DNA from: Patagioenas fasciata
Taxonomy: Eukaryota; Chordata; Aves; Columbiformes; Columbidae
Assembly (NCBI RefSeq): GCF_037038585.1
Contig: NC_092525.1
Coordinates: 31,336,367 to 31,400,366 of the forward strand
Direction of reading: 5' to 3'
DNA: 64,000 nt
Translations under genes and position numbers: made by a program
Notes under the pieces: generated by a model
Told to the model about the DNA's origin: nothing
Database searches by the model: none
What the model saw: only the letters and a program-made list of their open reading frames with translations
Shown here: piece by piece, positions 38,201 to 50,200 of the stretch
Layout of the letters: every line of letters starts with the position of its first letter
Position numbering within the stretch: the stretch's first letter is position 1

Positions 38201-41200
38201 CACCATGTATTGTATTCCTCATGTGTCTGGAGATGGAAACAGGGAGTTACAGGGTGTCAGCTCTTTCAGACTGGTACTTCAGTGCTAATTCTCTGAGAAC
38301 AGCAGAACCTTTTCTGCATGAAAATGGCCTACCTCCCCCAGGATCACCTGTGGGAAACGTGAGAGCAGTTTGTCTCACTCTTTAGTTTGGTTTTGACAGC
38401 TGGTTTCTGTGTGAGGATCATCCTGCTCAGTGTTTGTATTCACACTGAAGTGTACGACTGCTGGAACTGAGGAAACTGAAGTAAAAATATGTTGTGGTAA
38501 ATTGTAAACCTATGAGACCTCAGGTTTTGCCTGTCAGTAACACATGCGTTCACAGGTTTTCAGCTGTGGTTATTTCATGAGGAGCAATGTAACTTTTGAA
38601 TAAACAGGAAGCTACAAGAACGTGAGGAGCTGGTAGGACAAAACCAGTATCCTTTTTCCTCTGTTGTCTTCGGCTGCATTAATGCGACATTATGGAAGAA
38701 GTTCATCTGATTCATCTGTTTCTTGTCACTGGAGGACAGAACTATAAAAAGATGTGAAAGCGCCCTATATCTGTAGTCAGATTTATGACTAGGAAGGAGA
38801 TTAACCTGGCATGGAAAATTTCTAATGTTTATTTAGGAGAGGATGAAATAGAAACAAGCTGGGATTTACACGTAATTTTTTACTTCCTCCCTTCAGAAAT
38901 AAAAACATAACTGGATTAGGTTCTGGAGAGACATTTTTGAGTCTCTGCATAATGCCAGGGTTTCAAATCTAGTTTGTAGCTGGAACTTCACATAGGGACC
39001 AAGGGTTATTTTAGCAAATTACTGTTTTCTTGACCAATTTCATTAAGAAATTCATTAAAATAACTTTGGAACCAGTGACTGTCAGTGATTCCAGCTTGCG
39101 AAGTATTTTCATAAGTATGACAAGTTGCACTGAGACTTAAATGTAATGTCCAGTTCAGACAGACCACCCCCTTTAAGTTACTGCAAATGAAAATGCTTTG
39201 AATGCTACCAGAAATTAGTGTGCTTGTGCCCTTCCTTCAAGCCTCTCAGTCATTTCTTGGGTCCTTCAGTGGGAATGATATGAACATGCTTGTAGTTCTG
39301 CTTTGGATGTCTAATGCTTTTACTTTTGAACAGATTGAAGGAAAAACTAGCTATTGCATGTTATCTTATTCTTGCTACTGAGAATTTTTTTGGCAGAACA
39401 GATGATATAAGGCTTTCACCATTTTAGACTGAGGTTGCAGGAAGGCAGGGGGGATGACAAAAAAAAATAATTAAAGAAAAAGCCCAGCACACTTGATTTC
39501 TCCAGTTATATCTTGGCCATGACATGGTTCACTGGGCCTAATTGCTCGAACTCTACTACCCATTCGTGCTAACTTGAGACACCTCCTTGATTTGGAAGAA
39601 TTGACACTTACTGAAGCATCTTGCCTGGAACCTGTTTATATTCCTATTTCTGGAAGTCGCTTCCCAGTCTGGTACACGGTCATGCTCATACTTGTTATTT
39701 TCCCACTCAGTATCTTTAAATAGTTGATGGCCACAGAGTATGTGGTTTTCCTAATCTCATGTTGAATTCAAGTTTGTACTGTTCTTTTGCTCTGAATGGC
39801 ACCTTTTGATTTGACTGGATCACTAGAATGAACACAGGTTCCTGGTAAAGCTGCAAATTGCACTGTAGAAATTCCCTCTTTAGGTATGTTTTTTTTTTTT
39901 TCTGATAGCTCTGCATCAAAGTTAAATACGTCTAGCAAGGTGAAGTGGTTTTGACTTTCTTGTTCTGTCTGTGATGCAAATTCAGAGTAAAAGTTATGGA
40001 GACAGTCGGAAGCAGCTCCTCAAACTTGTCTTGTTGACATCTAGTTAAAGCTGGGGAAGCTGCCAGACTTCGTAGTAAGTACTGGTTGGTGAAATTATAT
40101 GGCGCAGAGAGCTATAAGTAGAACGGTGGGGCCAGGACAGCCTGCTGGTGCTCTCTAGCTGTGAGATACTCTGAGTACTTTTCTGCCTCTTTGTAGTCTG
40201 CATACTGCTACTCTTTACTTGGGTTCCTCCCCTCATTTTTTTTTTTTTTTTTTTTACACGTTTTTAAAGATGAGAGGTAATAAGAATAAGTATTTCAAGT
40301 CTGTTTGGGGGAGGGAGTGTTTTTTGTCCTCCCAGGAAGGGGACAGGGTAGCATCACAGAAGTGCGTGTGAAGTTCTGTGCTCACTGTGAGCTGTCTAAG
40401 CATCATTGTTTGAAGCCCCTGGTTGCATTTGGGTCTTGACAGCTGACAGTCTCTTCTTCATACTTCAGGAAGCTTTGCTCAGATGTCCTCAGGTGCTATT
40501 TCAGCATCTGGGATTCTGGCTTCCAAAACTTCCTGTGGCTGTTGCTGGTTCCCCAACCTGTTCTGTGCTTGATTCGGAACGCTTTTAAGGGCATGACCCA
40601 AGGGTTGAAACTTTGCTGCATTTTGATGAGGTTACCAAACCCACCTCTAGTTTGAAGACAGCTTTCCTAGCTTTGGAAATAGAGATCCAATTTAATGCAA
40701 GCTAGGCTTACATTTCAGGTACTGGATGCCAGATTTTAATGTGTTTCTACCATGGTGTTTTAAAGTTCATTATGTGACATCTGAAGTCTTACTTAAAAGT
40801 GTTCTTAAGTTGTATACTTGCTTTGAAATCTGTAGAACTATAGATAGCTAGCTGTCATTTCCAGACATGGAAAGATCACTATAGTTCATTGTTGTCAGTA
40901 GCTATTGTGTGCAGTCAGGATGTCCTGGGGAAAGAGCGTGCGTGGTTTAAAGTTGATGTTAAGTGCATCAGCATTCCAGTGGTAGTAAGCTAGAAGAAAG
41001 TGCAGTGTGTTTCACTGAATTGCTGAGAGTTCGGACTAATGTTTTTTGGGAGAAGTGGTAATTCTGAAAAATCTGAGATTGGCTATTCCATTTGAGGTGG
41101 ATTCTGAAAAGGACAGATTTCCCTGGTGTATAACGTGTACAGCTTAACAAAACTTTTCCTGGGACAGGAAGGCAGGGGGAACCAAACGGTATTTCTTTAG

Positions 41201-44200
41201 GGAGAGGCTATATCTGGTGATGTCTCATTAGTCAAGTGAAAGAAGTGCTCTCTCTGAAGAAAATGCAGCTAATGGATATACTAAATTTTCAGTGGTAAGT
41301 GCTTTGAATGTATAGACAGTTTTTGTTGGTTCCGTTTAGGTGCTGGTGTGTTTTTGTTTTGTTTTCATTTCATACTGGTGTTGGAATGATTTTTCCAGTC
41401 ATTAGTGGCTGGTAATCAATAGATCTTGTAATAACTGTTGTTGCTTAATGATTTGTAATACAACTTTTAGGTTTATGAGCAGCATTATCTCTGGAAAGCT
41501 GAGGTCTTCAACTAATCTGAAATGGATTTTAAAATCCAGTGCTATTTACAAAGTGGTTAAAAAAATTATCATCTGTGGAGCTTTATTGAGTCTCATTTCA
41601 AACAAAGGTGCCAGAGGCATTTTTTTACGTAATTACGAGGTATAGAAGAATGACGAGGTACGAGAAGCCTTAATGTAGCAGTGAACTGTGGCGACAGAGA
41701 CTGTTAATATTTTTTAACATGTGGTGATTTGTTTTTGTTATTGCTGCAGGCTTATTACAACACATTCTTCGATATATGCAAGTAATTGTGAAAAAAACAA
41801 TGAGATGAATAGGTATTTTTCTGTAATAGCCTTGTATAAAATAGTTGTTATAAAAATGTTGATTGGGGCTGTTGGCATGCCATGTAAAAAGGAATGAATT
41901 CAGCTGTGTTAATTTACTGGTTAAAAACTTTTCCTTTCACAAAGGAAGTCTAATGGGGGAGCAGATCACTGTACTTTCTTTGTTTGTTACCCATTAGTGT
42001 TTAGGCACCTGGCAGGAAGTTTGAATACTTTTGGTGATTAAAGTCTGTTACTTTAATTTACTAAGAAGATGTGTATAGAATGGACAATGTTTTAATGTGA
42101 TTTAATTTTTGCTACTTCTAGAAGTCATTGCGGTCCATTATTTCCATACTTGTGGTTGAAATATGAGAAGGATACATAAACTCACATTGTTGGACGTCTT
42201 GCAAAAAGTGATGAATAGCTGTCTCATTGCAGTATCTCTGAAGTAAATTATCATAAATATAACTTAGGCATCTAGATAATTCAGAATATTACATTGCTTT
42301 AAAAAAAAGTAAGCTTTGAAAAAAAAATGAATACTAATGTGAAATGGTCACTTCTCCCAGTGTAAAATTCTGAAAACTTCTCCCCAGAGGGCTCACCTTT
42401 GGCTCAAAGGAGTGTACTTGACTTCTCTACAAAAAATTTCACAGTCTCCAATGATAATGGAGTTAAGCTGGAAACAGACAGAAATGGTTGTGCTTTTTGT
42501 CTTCTCTCTTTTCCCCCCTTCCCCTTGTCCAGTAGTTGTTAATAGAAACTGTGGGTGAATCATTGCTTTTGTCTCATGATTCCTGTTTGTCATGGCAGCA
42601 TGTTAAAGGCTCCGCATTGAGTGCCTAAATACTGGTTTTCACCACCAGTTTAAACCATCTAGTTTGTCTGGGAACGCTCCCTTTCCTTTTTTGGAACAAC
42701 AATAGTTCTGCTGAATTTCTTCCCCACTTTTAACAAGTGAAACTGAGGACCTTTTGCCAGATGATGTGGCAAATAATTAGAGAGTTTTGCAACAGACAGC
42801 ACCTTTTGATAGGTTTCTGTTTGTATGCAGGCCAGAAATCCTTTGTTCTGGATACATACACAGGAGCACATAAAGTTGTGGGGGCAAGCACCTCTATAAA
42901 CTGCTTCTCCTGTTCTGAATTCTGAAATTTCTGCCCAGAAAAGAAACAGTTTTGGAAACATTTGGCTATGTTTGTGAGATGCTTTGTGGTGTTGTTGCTG
43001 CTGTGTGATTTGACTCTTTCTGGTAAATGACTTTTTTCTCTTCCCCTCACATTGCCATCATGTTCCCAAACAAAGCTGCTTCTTAAGTGGGAAGATATAG
43101 GAAACGAAAGAGCTATCTGATTTCACTGAAGGAAGCATCTAGATTGTATTAATTTCTTTCCTTTAGCATTTACTTTCTCACTAATATTTTTAAAAACTGT
43201 GTTACTTCAGTTTATCAGAATAATATGCATGTTCTGTAAGAGACTTTGTATATAAAATTTGTCTTGATTTGTATATAAAATTTTGCTTGATTGACCCCAG
43301 CTCTCACCCTTTGGTTTTCATTTTTTTCTGAAGCGGTGAACTTCAAAGAAGTTAACGAAGAAAACAAGAGAGAACTCTTCAGTGAAATATTTTCTTCCAT
43401 TGAAACATTGGCATTCACCTTTGGAAACAGGTAACTTGGAAACCTGAAGGAGTTTTTGAAGAGCTCAGTGGAGCTGAATCATAGTAAGACTAAATATCAG
43501 CAACAAAAACTTCCATTTTCTTTTGGACAAATATTAGCTGATAAACTAATTTAAATTAACCACGTCCAGAACAGTTTTACTGCTTTGAGTAGTGTGGGTT
43601 TTGCTTGTTTGGGTTTTTTGTGGGTTTTTTCTTGGTTGGCTGTTTGGTGGTGAAACTGCTGATGGTAGAGGAATTGCAGGGAATATAAGACTACTTCTAA
43701 ACATTGTTTTGCAGGACTTTTAAAGGATATTAGAAACACTATCTGAATTTTTGTTCTCAGTGATCTGAAATTGCTTGGCGGGGTACAGTAGTGAAGTAAC
43801 ACCATTCTTTGTTTTTCTGGCAGTGTTTCAGACTTCCTTATGGGAGATGTAGACAATGGCTCGTCGTTGGGACTTCCTGTATCTCGGAGAAGTCGGGTAG
43901 GCTAAACACGTTCTGTTGAAGTGTGGAATTATATCTTGAAAGGACATTTTCATTTCCACTGAAACTCTGTGCATCGTGGGGCTGGGACACTCGGAGTCTT
44001 CTGAGTGTTAAAACGAGGTTAAGCCCATGAAAAAATGCATTCTGAGGTTTCAGATACTGGAATGTATTTGCTGTTCCAAATGCCAGTGATGACTCAATGG
44101 GATTAGTACTCAAATATGTAAATAATAACCTGCTGTAATTGTATTTGAGGTTTTTAAATTGGTTAAGTGAAAATACTTAAAAGAAAGATTTGCATGCTGG

Positions 44201-47200
44201 AGTAGTTAGAATAGACCTATTAGGCCTAAAAGCTTACATTTTCGTGACCTCTTTTTGGCTTTTAAAGAGTAATATTAATTACGAAATAACCTTTTCTTCT
44301 TCCAGAGCTCAGTTGGTGCTGTAGCTGTTTCAACGACAATTCACTAAGAGAACTGAAATAGCACTGTCAAAGCATAGGTAGTCAAAATAAAACAGTAGCA
44401 TTTTAAACTCCACTTTTAACACTTTGAAAGTGAGGTTAAAAAATGCTCAGTGTCAAATTCTGTTCTGAATTTTCATAGATCTAGAAGCAGACTTTTGAGT
44501 AAATAGAGTCAAATTAAAAGTTACATGTATGGAAAATGCAGTTGATAATTGGTGTGTATGCCAAGCTAAGTCATAGCAAGGTTAAATTTTAGATTGTGGT
44601 GGTTTTTTAAAGGCTTTATTGAAACTACTTAAGGCTTAGCATTCCTTCGTACAGACTTGGTCATAGCAATGCTGTGCAGCTACAGCTGAGAAGTCGTCTT
44701 TTTGAATTGTCACTGTGTTTGATAAAACGCGTCTATCTGACAAAGATTCATGGTCACAGAAGTTCTGCTTCTGTAGCTGCTACGAAACTCGTATTTGCGA
44801 ACAACATGGACGGGAAGGTGGCTATTTGGAGAACAGGTTCCAGCAGACTTAGAATCAGAGTATGAAATAAAACAGCATAGGAGGCAGCATCTCATTTAAC
44901 TTAAATGAGATTATTTGAACAAGTATTATTGCAGCTAATTGGTTCACCAGCAGAAGGAAGGTGCTGAATTTGGCAACATTTTAATCTTGTAATGGTTTTG
45001 CAGTTCGAAAATGTGTTCCTGCAGAACAGGACAGTCCTATATATTGTATTGGGAAGTGATCTTCTGAACATGAGGGTAGTGGAAGACTGGGGGAAATTAG
45101 AATATAGTGAAATGAAGAAGGAATTCTGTTGCAGATGTTCCAGAAGTCACTAGCTTATATTTAAAAGCCCTTTTTTGTAGTGTCATTTGCTTTTCATAAT
45201 GTAGAAGGGAACAATTATAACTTTTGGAGCAGGTAGAATAATATGGTTCAATTTATTGAAAATCTGTCTTAAATTAAAGTGCATTTTCATTCAGGTAAAT
45301 AAATTCACATTTAACAGATAAAGCATTTCACTTTGATTTGCAATTCAGAGACGAATTTGGAGGCCAACTAGGAGTTAAGTGCAAAATATCTAACTAGCTG
45401 TATTAACTTTTCATTCTTGTAGATGTGTACATTCAGTGGTCGAACGTAGCAATTAGCTTTATCTTAAAAGTATTAGAGCATAACATTTTGGTAGAATTTA
45501 ACATGTAAGCACTTTAAGGGTTAATTAAGGAAAGAGATTTTACTTGCCCTTAGGTTAGGGACCTCCCTAACCAAGCAGTTGAGCATTGCTCTGCAGTGGG
45601 AGGGGGAGGACGGGTGGGCTGATTTTGCTTCACTTAACTGCAGGGGAGTCTACATTCTTCAGTTCAGGCATTCCACTTGGAAGCTTAAGTTAAATAATGT
45701 GTATACCCCCCTTTTAGCAAATCTAATTGTTCTCATTTGAGCCCGTGTAGTACAACCAGAAGTTCAAGGTGGAAGCAAAGATATTTCTTAATTAAAAACA
45801 GAAGAGCTTTAGAATACATTGGAAGAGCTGAGGCAGGCATGTCTGACCTTTCATTACTCAACAAGCTACTTGAATGCTATTCGATGCCATGTAGATCTGA
45901 GAGCAGAATAAAGGAGAAGGATGACATTTTCAAAATGTGTGCAGAGATTGGCATCTGTCAGGGTGAGAGTTCTTGGGTAATGGGGAAAAATGCAGAAGAG
46001 ACTGGTTTAAGTTGAGAAGTGAAATCTATCTGTAAGTCAAGTTTTGTATGGTTTGGGGATTTGGGTTTTTTGCTAGGTGCACTGGACTGGATCATTGGAG
46101 GCTTGAGAGGGCAAGCTGTATGGGTCAAGTTCTGATAATAAGTTGGAGGACATAAAATGGTTGTTTGTGCGCTTGCTTTTAAAACGTGATATTACATATT
46201 TGCAGTGGGGTGAATGTGGATGGATGAATGAGCATTGATTAGCTGCCCTAACTAGATTGTGTGGCTGAATTACTGGAAAAGAGTGGACGGTTCTCAGGAG
46301 TGAGATGATTTAGGTCTTCCAGAATGGGAAATGATTTTTAGGACAGAAATTTCTAAGTGCCTCCTCAGCTAATATAAAGCATGGATATTTTTTCCTCCTC
46401 TTATTTGTTCTTCCCTAACAATGACATGCTTTGGTAAAACTTTAAAATCTAACACTTGAAAATCTACTCGAAGACAGTAATACTTTACACCCAAATCAGG
46501 AGTAAATCTAGGAATGCTTGGACTTTCTGTGCAACCAAATGTTGATGCAGCTCTAAATTCAGGTGGTGGGTGGGTTTTAGTTTTGGTTGTTGGGTTGGTT
46601 TTCATTTTGTGTTGTGGGTTTCGTTGTTGTTGTTTTGGGTTTGGGTTTTTTTGGTGTGTTTTTTTTTTCTGTTTGGTGCACAACTTTGGCTGGGTTCCCC
46701 ACCTGTTCTGAAAAGCCCTTCCATTTTCCTGTAACTCTCTTGTATTGTACAGCAATTATAGTAGTCTTCCACTTTTTTTGGAATGGAGCTCTTCTTTAGA
46801 CTGTAGTTTGATTTTGTTCATTGTAACTGATAATACCGTGCATGTTCTGCTATATGGAAAAGCTGTTTTTACTGTAAAGTAAACAATGATTGTTGAGAGA
46901 TTTTTGTGTGATTTATGATCGGTTTTCATTTGCATTTAAAAAACAAACCAATCAAACAAAAACACCAACAAACAACCTACTTACATCATTGTTTATGCTC
47001 TAGTTTAAAGTCTGAAAATAAAACAGCATCAAAATCTAAAATGAAAAGAAGCTGTTCTTGTAAAGCTTAAGGCCACTTCGCAGATATTTCTTGGCCTTTG
47101 TCCTCTGCCTGCCCTCTGCTTCTGTTTTCAAGAATAGTTTATTCCTTTAAAATGATGTAGGGTTGTGTGGGGTTTTATTTGTTGTTTGTTTAAAAGGGGG

Positions 47201-50200
47201 GGTGATTACTAGGTAGACTTTGTATTCACTTAAATTTGTTTAGGGGCCTGATTTACAGCACAGTCCTACAAATAGTTCTACTTGTACAATTAAAGGGGTA
47301 GAAAAATGCAACAGGAGGACAAAGGTAATGAAATCTTGTGCTAAATTCCTTTTATTATTGGATTACATTCTGTCAGATTGTACTGATCATCAAGGCTTCA
47401 TTAGCATGTGTTACTAGTCAGCTGTTGTGCCTACAGTGCACACCTGCAAGTAATTTAGGAGAAATCATAACTTTATTCCCTTGAGGAAGAAACACAGGAT
47501 TCTGATGGCTTGTAGAATGGTGTCTGTGATGTATATGACATCAGGTCTGTATGAAAAGCTTTTTACAAGATAGGTAGGTTTCTAATAAAAACTGGAGATC
47601 ACTTAAATATCAACCCAGTTTGTTAAACAATTAACTCGTTCACCACAGCCTTTCACGATTGTTGGTTTAAAGGTATATAATGATTCTTTGCTATTTAGTA
47701 TATCTCAGTTCACAGTTATGGGAGCTTAGAAGGTATCATGCCTTCGATGAGAGGGAGCACAGTCTGTTGCTTTATCTGAAAAAAAAAAGAAAAGGGGGGC
47801 AGGTGATGCCATTTATTTTGTTAGCGTGTCAGTCCCAGTGAGAGCTTTTCTTCTCTAACTTAATGTTTTATTTCTTGTACACCAACCAGTCTTTTGAGAA
47901 TCTTTCTGTGGAGTCCGGGGGTTCACGGCATGAAAGGGATGATATTCAAGGTAGGTCATTCATTTAATATTAATAAACACTCTTCTGTATCTATGTTTTC
48001 ATCTTCTAAAATGTTATAAATATTTGCTTGGTCACTTTTTTACACCTATGCTGCCATTAAAGCTTCACTGTAAAAAATATGCCATTGCAGAGATTTTACG
48101 CTTTTGTGAATAACCAACCTGGGCTGCTTTTCAGGGGAGAAAAGAACCAAGGCCTGAAGAACTTCTGTATGTCATCATATGATTGGTGTTTTGTTGGGTC
48201 ACTTTTTTTAAGAAAGTTATGCTGACCATATGACTACTGCAGATAGAATAAATACTATGACCTTTTAATTTGTTCTAAAACCTCTGTCAGTCCTATTTAG
48301 AGTCAACTAGCATTAAAGACCAACTCAAGATCAGAGCTGCTTAAGCATTCACAGTTGGCTAATGCTGGCTTTGCTCTCAGTGTGTGGTCATTCTAAAATT
48401 CACTTCTTTGTGCCTGATGCTTTATTTCCAGGACATCTTCGAGCAGAGGAGGTTGATAACATGCTCCTAAGAAACGACAACGGAATTGAATCAGCTCTGT
48501 CCTATGCCAAAGCATGGTCAAAATATACCAAGGATGTAGTCGCGTGGGTAGAAAAAAAGCTTAGCTTGGGTGAGTGGCTCTTTCTGGCATTTAATCAGCT
48601 TTGTCATGATGAAGTAAAATCTGTTGTCAGGCCTCTGTGCTGCAGACTCTCAATAATGTGATGTTTAAATTAGTAGCTGTTCCACTGAAGTGAACAAAAC
48701 TATCACGCATTTCCTGTAATTAGAGGCCTGTAACAAAGTGAACGTGGTCCCCTCTGTGGCATATCTGTTAGAGGAAGAATGTAAAAAGCATTTAGCATGT
48801 GATGCAGTTATTAGTGTAAAGAGTAACTGGTTGGTTTGTTTGTTTTTAACAGAAGTGGAGTGTGCTAAAAACTTAGCAAAAATGGCTGAAACTGCTAAAA
48901 GTGTTGTTGGACACCAGGTGAGTACATCTTAAGGGTGCTTTTTAAAGTCTTAAATATGTATTGGATGCCTCATCCAAAAGTCAAACTTTGGTAATGTTGA
49001 GAAATGCATTTTTAAGTTGTTACAGAATTGATTCATGCTGTTAATCTCTAGTTAACAGGTTTGTTGTATTATATGTCTTCCTATCTCATATGTAAATTTG
49101 GATATATAAATTTATTTCTGTTGAAAATGCAGAATAGCCTTATAGTTTTCAAAATACGCTTTTTTCTGTCTCATCTTGCACATTTTGTGATTTGGACTTG
49201 TAGACTTGTCATTCACAGTGTTTTCCTAGTAATAAAAAACATAGCTGAGAAATCAGTTATTTCCTACATTCATACCAAATGCTGACTTCCACACACATGT
49301 AAATACATTACTAAATTTAATTGAAAATCTAGTTCAGTTATACAGCCATTTAACTTACATAAAACATTAATGTTTTCTTGTGTGTAATTTTAGGATTATA
49401 TGCCATTCCAGTCAATATTCATTAATGCTTTCCAAAATGATATTGAGAACAATCAACTTTGGCAACAAACAGCTGCTGCTCTCCTGTCTAACAAATTTGT
49501 GCAGGTAAGCTTAAAGAAAAAGAACAAGATATTCTTCAGGCTTTTAAAAAGTTTTGTAACAGCACAGATTATTCAAAAGAATGAACTTGCAGCCTATAAA
49601 CCTGTAATGTACTCTATTAATGTTTCCTATCTAGCCTCTTCTTGGAAGGAAAAATGAGTTGGATAGACAAAGGAAAGATATCAAGGAGCTTTGGCAGCGA
49701 GAACAGAAAAAAATGGTTGGTATTTCTTTCATATCTAACAGTGTTCAGTCTAAAATTCTTCAAAAGGACAAAACTTTGAAACTAGGCTTTTATGTAGTAT
49801 GTAGCTGCCAATTGCATGACATGTTTGTAAGAGGTTATTTCTCTATGACTATGTGCTTTGAACTGCACCATACACACCTATGCATAACAGTTCTCTTTAA
49901 ACATCAGAAATAACTGGAAACTTAAATGATTCTTTTGTTTTTTTTCTTTTGTTGCATTCTGCAGCAAGAGCTGGAAGCTGCTCTAAGAAAAGCAAAGTTG
50001 TTATATACACAGCGTCAGGATGAGTATGAAAAGGCAAAAACCTGCGCTGCTCGTGCTGAGGAGGAACATCTTGGCTCAAGTGGAAGCTTCGTGAAAGATT
50101 TCAGCAAGCAACTGGAAAAAAAACGGAGACTAGAAGAGGAAGCCCTACAAAAAGTAAGAGGTTTTGTTCCTTGCTTTGAAAATTAAGCCTACACTGGTTT

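Larger units (their letters stand above)
36308..43333 (+). other. ARHGAP29: Intron 3, about 7.0 kb
   Basis: No coding signal. It holds repeat copy 2 at 36,642-36,736, a 10-bp tandem repeat (TAATGGTGTT) at 37,701-37,725, a C-run near 37,890, T runs at about 39,889-39,901 and 40,236-40,255, and a 23-bp tandem duplication just before exon 4. Confidence 0.75.

Noticed and set aside
45737..46015. 92-codon open frame as an extra exon or gene in intron 5
   Set aside because: No recognisable domain, no convincing splice pair, and exons 5 and 6 join in phase without it.
46369..46755. 128-codon minus-strand open frame
   Set aside because: It lies across a G/T-only tract read backwards, giving Lys/Asn/Thr/Pro repeats; a composition artefact.
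49716..49913. Open frame running from exon 10 into intron 10 as coding sequence
   Set aside because: The family sequence continues directly at exon 11 in phase; the extension is unrelated to the family and ends in a stop.
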